From assembly GCF_001275675.1 (NCBI RefSeq), contig NZ_LITM01000002.1, forward strand, positions 714,402 through 778,401: 64,000 nucleotides of DNA, given 5' to 3'. The position numbers and the translations under genes were made by a program. The number at the start of each line of letters is the position of its first letter. Position 1 is the first letter of the stretch. Shown here one piece after another: positions 17,741 to 26,957 of this stretch. This DNA is from Lysinibacillus sp. FJAT-14745 (GTDB lineage: Bacteria > Bacillota > Bacilli > Bacillales_A > Planococcaceae). A model generated the notes under the pieces. The model was given only the letters and a program-made list of their open reading frames with translations, ran no database searches and was not told the DNA's origin.

Positions 17741-18831
17741 GTTATTTCCTCCTCATTTTGTAGTAATTGCAAAATAGTCGTTTCTCTATTCGTAAATGAA
17801 CTGTGAAAATAGATTGTCTTAAGTGCATGTATTTTCTTAGAAAGTGCAATGATATCATCATAATCTGGATGCGTTTTATAAAAAAATTCCTTATGTTGAT
17901 TTTCGGAAAATTGAATTCTATATTTGCCTTTATTCCAATATCCCGTAAAGATAACCATAGCTGTTGGCTTTTTGTGAAGTAGCTCCACTAATTTCGCTTC
18001 ATTTCGCTCAGGTACAAAATAAATGAAGTTTTCACTTTCTCTTATCTTTGTCATACATTCTAGTTTAAACTCTTGCAAAATTGTTTTGGTAGACAATAAA
18101 TTTTCAAGTGCCTCATAACAATTATCAAATAACGACAACAAATCATAATCTACACGTATCGCTCTTGTCGTATGCTGAAAAAGATAAGTAGCAATATCTG
18201 CTGTTTTTCCTGAGAAAGAAGATGGGAAAATGATCGGGCAGCCTGGATTTGCATTGATATATTCCGTCATTTGCTGCAATACTTCTAAATTATTGATGCG
18301 CTTCTCAACATGGCCGCTATCTATAATGGCTAGATCATAAACAGTCCCGTCCTCTATCGGCAGTGCTGCTTTTAACAAATAGGAATCCACAACATAATCG
18401 CCAGAATAAAATATCACCTCCTCGAAAAAACGAATCTTATACCAAACGCTTCCTATTAGATGCCCACTATAGCCCCATTGAAAGGCAAGGCATTTACTAA
18501 CAACTATCCACTCTCCGATTGATTCTGGTTGAAAAGTTCTTGTATGTTGAAAAGACTGTTTTAATTGCTGCGCAGTCATTTTACTCATAATGATCGGCCC
18601 TCTATATCCCCATTGCTCAAGTAAAGGAATAGCACCTACATGATCTGTATGTGAATGGGAAATAAACACTGCATCAAGCTTTGCCACATGAGCTTGTGTT
18701 AAATTAGGAGGAGTCTTCTGTCGATTGTTCATCACTCCGCAATCTAGTAAAATAGCATGTCCATTATTTTCAATGAAAAAGCAGTTACGCCCATACTCAC
18801 CGACCCCACCTAAAATCTCTACATTAAGCAT
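17737..18831 (-). CDS. Metallo-beta-lactamase-fold hydrolase
   Basis: About 364 aa, cytoplasmic. The metal motif HSHTDH is in AVFISHSHTDHVGAIPLLEQ (about residues 55-75). Further ligands are likely in GYSGHLIGS and in FYSGDYV. The C-terminal part (FPSSFSGKTADIATYLFQ) resembles beta-CASP-like extensions of RNase J/CPSF-type enzymes, though it is short. ATG 18831 is preferred since GGGGAGG lies 8 bases upstream. It overlaps the permease stop by 8 bases and the secreted gene by 4, which ties it to the transporter. Substrate unknown; a phosphate-ester or cyclic nucleotide is a guess from context. Confidence 0.85.
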   Translation of the reverse strand: MLNVEILGGVGEYGRNCFFIENNGHAILLDCGVMNNRQKTPPNLTQAHVAKLDAVFISHSHTDHVGAIPLLEQWGYRGPIIMSKMTAQQLKQSFQHTRTFQPESIGEWIVVSKCLAFQWGYSGHLIGSVWYKIRFFEEVIFYSGDYVVDSYLLKAALPIEDGTVYDLAIIDSGHVEKRINNLEVLQQMTEYINANPGCPIIFPSSFSGKTADIATYLFQHTTRAIRVDYDLLSLFDNCYEALENLLSTKTILQEFKLECMTKIRESENFIYFVPERNEAKLVELLHKKPTAMVIFTGYWNKGKYRIQFSENQHKEFFYKTHPDYDDIIALSKKIHALKTIYFHSSFTNRETTILQLLQNEEEIT

Positions 18832-20485
18832 CTGCATGTCCTCCCCGTTTTTGCAGCCAATCTAATAGAAACATGAAAATAACGGTCATGATGACTGTAA
18901 TCACCGCTACAGCCATTCCTACACCAACATTTCCTTGTTCAAATTGACTGTAAATAAATGTTGCGCCAGTCTCTACTGAAGGAGGCAAAATGAGTAATCC
19001 AGCGACAAGCTCACGCATGGAGATAATAAACGTTATCATCATTCCAGCAAGAATTCCCTGTATTAATAACGGAATGATGATATGTCGATAAACCGCCCAG
19101 CTACTTCGCCCAAAAATAGCGGCTGATTGGAATATCGAAGAATCTAATTGTGATAAAGAGGACTTTATATATTGCACGGAATATGGTAAAAAAAGTACAC
19201 AATACGTGACTACAACCATTGTCTTTGTGTTATAGATGGTCGCTGGTAGCCACGGTGCATTCCAAAACATGATTAACCCAACTACAAAGACAATTCCAGG
19301 AATAATATTAGGCATTAAACTAAAGAAATCTAATACTTGCTGCTTTTTCGTTTCTCCCTTTTTAATGTATAAGGCAATGAACAAGCCAATAATTGCTGTA
19401 ACGACAGCTGTGATTACGGAGAAAACAACACTATTTAAAAATGCTGACAATCCAGCACTTCCACTTGTAAACACTTCCTGGTAGGAAGCAAAGCTAAAAT
19501 TCCCTGCCTGCAAACCATCGCCCCTTACTTTCTGCAAAGATGTCACAATAATTGAGAAGTAAGGAATACCGATTGATAGCAAAATGATGATTCCCACAAA
19601 GAACCATGAACCGAACTTGACATACCACTTATCTTCGATTTGGCGAATAGCTGGTGTTTTTCCAGATAGCACGCTATATGTATATTTTCGTCCAATAAGA
19701 TTTTGAAAATACCAGATAACGAGACAAACTGATAGTAAAAATAATGACAGTGATGTTGCCATACTAATATCAACTGGCCATCTTGAAAGGTAAGAGTGAA
19801 TCTCCGTTGTAAATACTTGAAAGCCAATTCGACTACCAAACGTAGCAGGTGTTCCAAATTCAGCAAGCGTTTTGATGAAAATTAGTAAGCTCCCAAGAAC
19901 ATAGCTAGAAACTACTAAAGGCAAAACTATCTTCATCCAATTTCTCCAAGAGCTTCGTCCAAAAATTAATGCAGCATCTAGAAAGGAGCCATTGATTCTT
20001 AATAGCGTATTTTTCAGCATTAAATATAAAAAAGGAAAAAGATGCAGGCTCATAATCATGACCATTCCAAATAAGGTGAAGAACGATTCAGTCATCCAAG
20101 CAGCACTTGGAAATAGCTGTTGGAGAAAGCCATTATTTTGCATGAACAATATCCATCCCATGGAGCCAATATACGGAGGTGTCATAAATGGAATGGTTAA
20201 AATAATATCTAGCCAATCGTATTTATATAAGCTTGTTTTCGTTCTTATTAACGCCATTGGGAATGCTACAATCGTAGTCCCTAAAACAACTAAAACCCCT
20301 AATAATACAGAGTTTCCAAGCGTTTGCCACATTCTTTCATTGGCAAACATTCTATTAATCTGCGAAACATCTAATTGCCCATCTTTTATAAACGTATAAA
20401 ATGCAATGGCAATTAACGGTGCGATAGCAAACGTGACGACAAGTGTCAGTAAAAATCCAAAAGTTCGTCTGCCCTCCATAATCAT
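18824..20485 (-). CDS. ABC permease, Fe(III)/2-aminoethylphosphonate type
   Basis: 553 aa made of two fused permease halves, each with about six membrane segments and an EAA-type loop (DAALIFGRSSWRNWMKIVLP and QSAAIFGRSSWAVYRHIIIP). This double-length form is typical of FbpB/AfuB and PhnV-like importers for ferric ion or aminoethylphosphonate. The start ATG has GGAAAGGA about 10 bases ahead. It lies between the binding lipoprotein gene and the MBL gene in one operon. Confidence 0.92.
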   Translation of the reverse strand: MIMEGRRTFGFLLTLVVTFAIAPLIAIAFYTFIKDGQLDVSQINRMFANERMWQTLGNSVLLGVLVVLGTTIVAFPMALIRTKTSLYKYDWLDIILTIPFMTPPYIGSMGWILFMQNNGFLQQLFPSAAWMTESFFTLFGMVMIMSLHLFPFLYLMLKNTLLRINGSFLDAALIFGRSSWRNWMKIVLPLVVSSYVLGSLLIFIKTLAEFGTPATFGSRIGFQVFTTEIHSYLSRWPVDISMATSLSLFLLSVCLVIWYFQNLIGRKYTYSVLSGKTPAIRQIEDKWYVKFGSWFFVGIIILLSIGIPYFSIIVTSLQKVRGDGLQAGNFSFASYQEVFTSGSAGLSAFLNSVVFSVITAVVTAIIGLFIALYIKKGETKKQQVLDFFSLMPNIIPGIVFVVGLIMFWNAPWLPATIYNTKTMVVVTYCVLFLPYSVQYIKSSLSQLDSSIFQSAAIFGRSSWAVYRHIIIPLLIQGILAGMMITFIISMRELVAGLLILPPSVETGATFIYSQFEQGNVGVGMAVAVITVIMTVIFMFLLDWLQKRGGHADA

Positions 20486-20545
20486 TGATGATTCAATCCT
20501 TTCCTAGAAAAACTTCAAGGAGGCTAAAAAACCTCCCCTAACTAC

Positions 20546-21571
20546 TTAACGAAAAATATCATTGAATTTAGTTAATACTTCAAGCTGCTTCGCTTCTGCA
20601 CCTTTCCAATTCACGTTTAGCTGAGGAATTTCATCTAATGCTGCACGATCCTTAACAGGTATATCTTTGTTGCCTGGCAGTAAGTAGGCATTTGCTACAA
20701 GCTTTTGCCCTTCATCTGACAGTAAAAAATCAACGTACGCTTTTGCACTTTCTACGTTTTTTGCATCCTTCAAAATACCAACAGCTCGCGGACTGACAAC
20801 TGTCCCGCTTTTTGGATAAATAATTTCTACTGGCTCACCATCAGCTTTTGCTTTATAGGCCATGTAATCTACCCCTGAAATTGTGGCATTTTTGTCACCA
20901 GTAATAACAGCATCTAACGCTTCCTTATTGGCACCATTCACCTGTAAACCATTTTCCTTCCACTTCTCCATCGTAGTCCAAGCTGTTTTTTCAGCTTCTG
21001 TATATCCGAATAGGAAGTCTACAGCAGAGCCTGACAAGCTAGGGTCTGGTATATTAATTTTATTTTGCCATTCAGCTTTTGCTAAATCTGTCCATTCTGT
21101 CGGAACCTGTTGCGTATTTTTAGTATTATAAGCAATTCCTAATGCTGAGGCACTGTAACCATAGTAATAACCTTCTGCATCTGACCAATCGCTATTGATT
21201 TTCTTGGCATTATCAGCGTCTTTATAGATTTGAAGTTGATCTGTTCCCTTTAAGCCCTCCATTGAAGCGACAGAGGCTAGTACGACAACGTCAGCTACAG
21301 GGTTATTTTTTTCCGCTTCTAAACGCGATAATATTTTGCCTGTTGTTCCTTGGAACATCTCTATTTTTATGCCTGTTTTCTCTTCAAATGCTTGTTGAAT
21401 ATTCGCTGCTAAACCATCAGGACCAGCAGAGTATACCGTTAAAGTTTTTTCTTCTTTTGGATTTGAACTTGCTTGATCATTCTTCTCTACCTCTTTATTT
21501 CCACAGCCTGCTAATGCTAATGTTAAAAGAATCCCAGCTGTAGCAAATAGTTTTAACCCTCGTTTTTTCAA
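20546..21571 (-). CDS. Substrate-binding lipoprotein of the Fe(III)/aminoethylphosphonate type
   Basis: 341 aa with a lipoprotein signal peptide (lipobox LAGC, Cys23). The mature part starts KTLTVYSAGPDGL and contains FEEKTGIKIEMFQGTTGKIL, ADVVVLASVASME and a C-terminal DEGQKLVANAYLLPG, all typical of the AfuA/FbpA-PhnS superfamily. Tyr clusters (GYYYGYSASAL) occur where iron-binding members carry Tyr ligands, but the ligand cannot be settled by eye. Its ATG overlaps the ATPase stop by 4 bases. Confidence 0.9.
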   Translation of the reverse strand: MKKRGLKLFATAGILLTLALAGCGNKEVEKNDQASSNPKEEKTLTVYSAGPDGLAANIQQAFEEKTGIKIEMFQGTTGKILSRLEAEKNNPVADVVVLASVASMEGLKGTDQLQIYKDADNAKKINSDWSDAEGYYYGYSASALGIAYNTKNTQQVPTEWTDLAKAEWQNKINIPDPSLSGSAVDFLFGYTEAEKTAWTTMEKWKENGLQVNGANKEALDAVITGDKNATISGVDYMAYKAKADGEPVEIIYPKSGTVVSPRAVGILKDAKNVESAKAYVDFLLSDEGQKLVANAYLLPGNKDIPVKDRAALDEIPQLNVNWKGAEAKQLEVLTKFNDIFR

Positions 21572-22533
21572 TGGTAACCCTCCAATTGATATATTTGTTT
21601 TTCATCAATAAAAACTTCAAGCTGTTTGCCATGTTCTATCGGTTCTGCTTCGTAAAAGCTCCAGTGCTTACCTTCTACCTGTGCTTGTACTAAATAACGA
21701 TCACCAACAAAGGTACTTTTTACAATCATCGCTTGTTTTGCAATTGTACCTGGGCGTCGTAGTCTGGAAACTCCTTCAGGTCGCACAATATAATTACCTT
21801 TATCAAGCCAGTTCACTTTGCCGATAAAATCTGCTACATACGGTGTTGCTGGGGCGTGATAAATTTCTTCTGGTGTTCCTACTTGTGCAATTCTTCCAGC
21901 CTCCATCACGATAATTTGATCTGACATTGCCATTGCCTCTGTTTGATCATGTGTGACAAAAATTGCCTGACAATCTAACTCGTGAATAATATGCATGATT
22001 TCATCTTGCATTTTTTCTCTTAGTACTGCGTCGAGCGCTGATAATGGTTCATCAAACAAAATAAGCTGTGGATTTGTCGCTAGTGCCCTCGCTAGTGCTA
22101 CTCGTTGCTGCTGTCCTCCCGATAACTCCCCTGGCTTTCGTTTTTCAAAACCCTCCATTTTCACCAATCGCATAACATGCTCCACTCGAGCCGGAATGTC
22201 CGACTTTGGAATAATACCCTTCAGGCCAAAAGCAATGTTTTGGAAAATAGTCATATGAGGCCATAATGCAAAATCTTGAAAAACCATTGCCATATTTCGC
22301 ATATTTGGTTTTACATTTTTATGGAGTTTGGATGAATAAATAATTGTGTCATCAAAACGGATTTCTCCATTTGTTGGTTGTTCAAGACCTGCCAATACTT
22401 TCAATAACGTTGTTTTACCACAGCCTGATTGTCCTAAAATGGTAATGAACTTGCTATCCAGCTCCACATTGATGGGCCATAACGCTTGAGACTGTCCATA
22501 TTTTTTTTCGATATTCGTTAATGAGATTTTCAT
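21568..22533 (-). CDS. ABC importer ATPase (Fe(III)/aminoethylphosphonate type)
   Basis: About 321 aa. Walker A GQSGCGKTT (about 36), Q-loop MVFQDFALWPHM, signature LSGGQQQRVALARAL, Walker B LILFDEPLSALD, switch VTHDQTEAMAMSD, then a C-terminal TOBE-like domain. First gene of the operon that continues with binding protein, permease, MBL hydrolase and secreted protein. AGGAGG lies 5 bases before the second of two adjacent ATGs, so 22533 is chosen. A LysR regulator is divergent, 137 bases away. Confidence 0.93.
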   Translation of the reverse strand: MKISLTNIEKKYGQSQALWPINVELDSKFITILGQSGCGKTTLLKVLAGLEQPTNGEIRFDDTIIYSSKLHKNVKPNMRNMAMVFQDFALWPHMTIFQNIAFGLKGIIPKSDIPARVEHVMRLVKMEGFEKRKPGELSGGQQQRVALARALATNPQLILFDEPLSALDAVLREKMQDEIMHIIHELDCQAIFVTHDQTEAMAMSDQIIVMEAGRIAQVGTPEEIYHAPATPYVADFIGKVNWLDKGNYIVRPEGVSRLRRPGTIAKQAMIVKSTFVGDRYLVQAQVEGKHWSFYEAEPIEHGKQLEVFIDEKQIYQLEGYH

Positions 22534-22670
22534 CATATCCTCCTCGTTAATTACAACTATAAATTCCAGATATTTAGAAAATATTAATCTACTATTAATA
22601 ACTCGTTAAAAAAAATCTAATAAACTAAAGCAAATACAAGATTTTTTCTAATTTACTTTAGGAGGATAAA

Positions 22671-23567
22671 ATGAATAACATGAAGTTACAGGCATTTTGC
22701 CTACTCGTAGAATTAAAAAAATTAGCTCCTGTTGCCAAAGAACTTGGTCTTACAGCACCGACAGTATCCTTTCATATTCGCTCCATTGAAGAGGAATATG
22801 GCATCCGTTTATTTCGGACAAATGCAGGTGGATACCGTTTAACAGAAGCGGGAGAAGGACTCTATCATTACGCTCGCCAAATTGTACAACTACAAAAAGA
22901 CATGAACCGCTTTGTCGAAAATCTTTTAGCGGGTAATATTGGGTCCATTCGTCTTGGCGCAAGCGGGCTACCTGCACATATTTTCATGCCGGATATTATC
23001 CATCTCGTTTCAACAGCTTACCCAGACATTCGAATATCGCTAGACGTAAAAACAGCACCTGAAATTGAACAAAAGGTAGCTCTTCAAGAATTAGATTTCG
23101 GGCTAATTATGGAAACAAAACAAGAAAATTCGTCTCTTATATACGAAACAATCGGCGAAGATTCCCTTGTATTAGCATTGAGTCCTACCCATGAGCTTGC
23201 AGCAAAAAAGGACATCACAAAAGCAGATGTCCTAAAAAACAAAGTATTATTGCATACATCCTCAAGTTCAACGAATCATTTTATAGAAAAATGGATGGAC
23301 CCATTTCACCCATCCATTTATACGATCGAGCTAGATTCTGTCAGCACTATTAAGAAAATGCTTACTTTCGGAAAAACAATTGCATTTTTGTCAGTTGCCC
23401 TGATAGAGGATGAGTTAAAATCAGGACTTTTGATCAAAAAAGACTTACACGATGTGACACTTAATAGAAAGATTCAACTTATTTATCCTAAATCTCGTTT
23501 AGATAGCAAGATGGATGCGTTTATAAAAACTGCAATTTATGATTTAGCCAAACAATTAAAAATATAG
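22671..23567 (+). CDS. LysR-family transcriptional regulator
   Basis: 298 aa. N-terminal winged HTH (about 1-60: LGLTAPTVSFHIRSIEEEYG, LFRTNAGGYRLTEAG), then a linker helix and a periplasmic-binding-like effector domain (about 90-298). AGGAGG lies 5 bases before ATG. It is divergent from the ABC/MBL operon and followed, after 79 bases, by the PTS genes, so it could control either. The intergenic region 22537-22670 is AT-rich with TATTAAT repeated, a possible operator. Confidence 0.9.
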   Translation: MNNMKLQAFCLLVELKKLAPVAKELGLTAPTVSFHIRSIEEEYGIRLFRTNAGGYRLTEAGEGLYHYARQIVQLQKDMNRFVENLLAGNIGSIRLGASGLPAHIFMPDIIHLVSTAYPDIRISLDVKTAPEIEQKVALQELDFGLIMETKQENSSLIYETIGEDSLVLALSPTHELAAKKDITKADVLKNKVLLHTSSSSTNHFIEKWMDPFHPSIYTIELDSVSTIKKMLTFGKTIAFLSVALIEDELKSGLLIKKDLHDVTLNRKIQLIYPKSRLDSKMDAFIKTAIYDLAKQLKI

Positions 23568-23646
23568 CCTCTTATGACATAATTCCATAGTCAACATTAA
23601 TAACATGGAATGGGAACTGTTTATCCCTATGAAAGGAGGGTTGTAC

Positions 23647-24096
23647 TTGCTAACTGAGTTACTGACAGAAGATACTATACAACTCGCAAATTTTGTAAAT
23701 ACTTGGCAAGAAGCTATTCATTTAGCAGCAAGTCCACTTTTAAAGCACAATAAAATCGAAGAACGCTATATTGAGTCAATGATTCATTCCATCGAAAAAC
23801 ACGGACCTTACGTAGTCATTACACCGAAAGTAGCAATTCCACATGCACGGCACACAGAAGGAGTCAATGAGCTAGCCATGAGCCTATTAAGCTTACAAAA
23901 ACCTGTTTTGTTTGGACCAGAAAAGCCTGTTTTCTTAATTATTGTCTTAGCTGCGACCGATAGTGCGTCGCATCTGCAGGCATTAGTTGACTTAACAAAG
24001 ATTTTGCAAGAACCCAATCAAATCGACAGCATTATCGCCTGCCAGCATAAAGACGATATTATCAAAGAAATTCAACAAATTGTGGCAAAGGAGTAA
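23647..24096 (+). CDS. PTS EIIA component, ascorbate/mannitol-fructose type
   Basis: About 149 aa, starting from TTG at 23647, 7 bases after AAAGGAGG; an upstream in-frame ATG overlaps that ribosome binding site. The phosphoryl-accepting His is in PKVAIPHARHTEGVNE, typical of the EIIA-2 superfamily (UlaC/SgaA). DSASHLQALVDLTKIL matches the following helix. It takes phosphate from HPr-P and passes it to the EIIB encoded next (6-base gap). Confidence 0.9.
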   Translation: MLTELLTEDTIQLANFVNTWQEAIHLAASPLLKHNKIEERYIESMIHSIEKHGPYVVITPKVAIPHARHTEGVNELAMSLLSLQKPVLFGPEKPVFLIIVLAATDSASHLQALVDLTKILQEPNQIDSIIACQHKDDIIKEIQQIVAKE

Positions 24097-24101
24097 TCAT
24101 A

Positions 24102-24365
24102 ATGAAAATTTTAGTAGTGTGCGGGAATGGCTTAGGCAGTAGCTTTATTATGGAATTGAATGTAAAAAAAGCGTTAACTGAACTTGGAAAAGTTGCAGAA
24201 GTAACGCATACAGATTTAGCGTCTGCCAAGGCAGAGAAAGCGGATATTTATATTGGCGCAGAAGATATTGTCAATCAATTAGGCGAAGAGAGAGGTCATA
24301 TCGTTAGTATTGTCAATATGATGAGTATTTCTGAAATTAAATCAAAGCTTAAACCACTGCTATGA
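24102..24365 (+). CDS. PTS EIIB component, ascorbate type
   Basis: 87 aa with the phospho-cysteine loop VVCGNGLGSS (Cys8), the hallmark of UlaB/SgaB-type EIIB. It transfers phosphate from EIIA to the sugar carried by EIIC. Between the EIIA and EIIC genes, 33 bases before the latter. Confidence 0.92.
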   Translation: MKILVVCGNGLGSSFIMELNVKKALTELGKVAEVTHTDLASAKAEKADIYIGAEDIVNQLGEERGHIVSIVNMMSISEIKSKLKPLL

Positions 24366-24398
24366 CTAATTAAAATTTGGATAGGATGAGGTGTTAAT

Positions 24399-25667
24399 AT
24401 GTTAGATGTTATTATGAATGACATTTTAGGAACACCAGCTATATTAGTCGGCCTATTCGCTTTTGTCGGTTTATTAATCCAAAAAAAGTCAGCTTCAACA
24501 GTTCTTTCTGGTACATTAAAAACGGTTATGGGCTTTGTTATACTTGGCGCAGGTGCAACCGTTTTAATTGGTTCTTTAAATCACTTTAGTAAAATGTTTG
24601 ATCATGCATTTAATGTTCAAGGAGTTATCCCAAATAATGAAGCGATTGTAGCAGCCGCTCAAACTAGTTTCGGAACATCTACTGCCATGATCATGGTTTT
24701 CGGTATGATTTTGAATATATTATTTGCGCGATTTACGCCCTTAAAATATATATTTTTAACTGGTCATCATACATTGTTTATGGCGTGTTTAATTGCGGCA
24801 TCGCTTTCGGTTGGCGGTATGAGTGGCACACCTCTTATAATTGTTGGCTCTATTATACTTGGTCTTTGTATGGTCGTATTCCCTGCCATTTTACAACCAA
24901 CTGTTCGTCAAATAACCGGCAGTGATGATTTTGCTATTGGTCATTTTGGAAGTGTTGGTTATTATGTATCTGCTAAAATTGGAAAGCTCTTTGGAAACAA
25001 AGCCAAATCAACGGAAGATATAAAAGTTCCACAATCTCTTGGTTTCTTAAGAGATACATCTGTAGCTGTGTCCTTAACTATGAGTCTGTTTTTTATTATC
25101 GTTGCCCTTTTCGCAGGTCCATCCTATATTGAGACACAGTTATCTGGCGGTTCGAATTTTATCGTCTTTGCCATTATTCAAGCTATTACCTTTGCCGCTG
25201 GTGTCTATATCATTTTGGCTGGAGTGCGAATGCTAATTGCCGAGATTATTCCTGCCTTTAAAGGTATTGCAGATAAACTTGTGCCAAACACAAAGCCTGC
25301 ATTAGACTGTCCTACTATTTTTCCGTTCGCACCAAATGCAGTTATTATCGGCTTCCTGTTTAGCTTTGTAGCAGGCTTAGTGTCCATGTTTATACTTCCC
25401 CTCATAGGGTTAAAAGTGATTGTACCTGGGCTTGTGCCACATTTCTTCACAGGTGCGGCCGCAGGAGTATTCGGTAATGCAACTGGCGGTAGACGCGGTG
25501 CTATGGTAGGAGCATTTGCCAACGGATTAATTATTAGCTTTATCCCCGCGATTCTACTTATCTTTATGGGTGATATCGGCTATGAAGGAACTACATTTGG
25601 CGATTCAGACTTCGGCATTGTAGGGATCATTATTATAAATGTGTTGAAATTATTTGGTGCAGTTTAA
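24399..25667 (+). CDS. PTS EIIC component, ascorbate (UlaA/SgaT) family
   Basis: 422 aa with about 11 membrane segments. Family features: start DILGTPAILVGLFAFVGLLI, GFVILGAGATVLIGSL, TGHHTLFMAC, and GAAAGVFGNATGGRRGAM near the C-terminus. It imports and phosphorylates L-ascorbate or a related sugar acid. No ulaG-like lactonase, decarboxylase or epimerase lies in this cluster, so the catabolic genes, if any, are elsewhere. A terminator follows. Confidence 0.92.
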   Translation: MLDVIMNDILGTPAILVGLFAFVGLLIQKKSASTVLSGTLKTVMGFVILGAGATVLIGSLNHFSKMFDHAFNVQGVIPNNEAIVAAAQTSFGTSTAMIMVFGMILNILFARFTPLKYIFLTGHHTLFMACLIAASLSVGGMSGTPLIIVGSIILGLCMVVFPAILQPTVRQITGSDDFAIGHFGSVGYYVSAKIGKLFGNKAKSTEDIKVPQSLGFLRDTSVAVSLTMSLFFIIVALFAGPSYIETQLSGGSNFIVFAIIQAITFAAGVYIILAGVRMLIAEIIPAFKGIADKLVPNTKPALDCPTIFPFAPNAVIIGFLFSFVAGLVSMFILPLIGLKVIVPGLVPHFFTGAAAGVFGNATGGRRGAMVGAFANGLIISFIPAILLIFMGDIGYEGTTFGDSDFGIVGIIIINVLKLFGAV

Positions 25668-25686
25668 ATATTATCGGATAGTAGGT

Positions 25687-25718
25687 CTCGTAAACACTTT
25701 AGGTGTTTACGAGGCTTT
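25687..25718 (+). terminator. Terminator of the PTS operon
   Basis: CTCGTAAACAC/GTGTTTACGAG stem followed by a T-rich tail, 20 bases after EIIC. Confidence 0.85.
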
Positions 25719-25970
25719 TTTAATATGCCAATAGTACTTATATCGCGATATCCCTACCTTTCTCACTATAAACATAGAGAAAATCAACTGCATAACAAAC
25801 TAAATACTCAGTGATTAAAAAATAACGGGAATGATTTGAACCCATTTTCCTGTAGTAAATTGTAAATAATTTGATAACATTTAATGGTGTAATAAATATT
25901 GTCGTCTGACTTCTGACTTAGAATAACTTTTTGCCGATACAAATAGTACATACAATAGGAGGTACATAAA
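25719..25970 (+). promoter_or_regulatory. Promoter region of the BMP-chemoreceptor operon
   Basis: AT-rich, no gene. GCCGATAC at 25933-25940 matches the sigma-D -10 element at 7 of 8 positions, but no TAAA lies at the right distance, so a sigma-D assignment is only tentative. AGGAGG precedes the TTG start by 7 bases. Confidence 0.3.
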
Positions 25971-26957
25971 TTGAAAAAATTATTGATTGGCTTGTGTTTA
26001 ATAGCTTTATTAATAGCAGGCTGTTCAACAGCTTCACCAGAAAAAGCGAAAAATGACTATAAAATAGGTATCTTACTCTCAGATGCAGGGCTTGGTGATG
26101 AATCGTTTAATGACTCAGCTTTTAAAGGGCTTGAGAAAGCACGAGATGAGCTAGGTATTTTATTTGATTATAAAGAGGCGCCTGATGGCAATTACGAACA
26201 GAAGCTTGAGGAACTTGTTTCAGAAAAGTATAACGTTATTATTGGTCTTGGCTTCTCTGTACAGGAGGCATTAGAAAAGACTGCGAAGAAATATCCTGAT
26301 CAACAATTCGTTTTTATTGACGGGCAATCAGATGTTGCAAATATCACTTCCATTACTTTTAAAGAACAGGAAGGTAGCTTTTTACTCGGAATGGTTGCAG
26401 CAATGACGAGTAAAACTGGAAAAATAGGATTTATTGGTGGTGCAAATGCTCCGGTTATCCACCATTTTGAAAACGGCTTTATTGAGGGTGCTCATTATTT
26501 TAATCCAAATATCGAAATTGTTAGTGAATATGCTGGCTCATTTGATGATACCGATGCGGGTGCCGCAATCGCAGAACGTTACATAAAGAACAAAGTAGAT
26601 TTTATTTATCATGCAGCTGGATTCACAGGCTTCGGTGCTATAAAGAAAGCGGAAGAAATGGGCGTATATGCGGCCGGAGTTGATATTGATCAATTTTACA
26701 TTGCAGAAAAAACTGTCGTAACATCGATGTTAAAAAATGTCGACCAAGCTGTTTTTCAAATTGCTAAAACATTAGATGAGAAAGGGAAAATTTCCGAAAA
26801 ATCGTTGTCATTTGGTTTAGCTGATAATGGAGTGGGCCTAGCGGATATACGTGTTATAAAACTTACACCTGAACAACAGGCTGCTATTGAAAAAGCAAAA
26901 GAAGACATTGTCTCGGGTAAAATAAAAGTTACTGCAGAAAAGGGGAACAGCCAGTGA
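25971..26957 (+). CDS. BMP/PnrA-family binding lipoprotein (Med-like)
   Basis: 328 aa. Lipoprotein signal with lipobox IAGC (Cys18). The mature protein shows the BMP family pattern: [73 protein letters not shown] proteins bind nucleosides (PnrA) or related ligands for ABC import. Start is TTG with GGAGG 7 bases upstream. There is no ABC transporter gene beside it; instead the next gene, overlapping by 4 bases, is a chemoreceptor. I infer that it presents ligand to that receptor, or serves an unlinked permease. Confidence 0.9.
   Translation: MKKLLIGLCLIALLIAGCSTASPEKAKNDYKIGILLSDAGLGDESFNDSAFKGLEKARDELGILFDYKEAPDGNYEQKLEELVSEKYNVIIGLGFSVQEALEKTAKKYPDQQFVFIDGQSDVANITSITFKEQEGSFLLGMVAAMTSKTGKIGFIGGANAPVIHHFENGFIEGAHYFNPNIEIVSEYAGSFDDTDAGAAIAERYIKNKVDFIYHAAGFTGFGAIKKAEEMGVYAAGVDIDQFYIAEKTVVTSMLKNVDQAVFQIAKTLDEKGKISEKSLSFGLADNGVGLADIRVIKLTPEQQAAIEKAKEDIVSGKIKVTAEKGNSQ

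Noticed and set aside
25933-25940. Sigma-D promoter for the BMP/MCP operon
   Set aside because: The -10 element fits but no TAAA is found 14-16 bases upstream; kept only as a low-confidence regional note.
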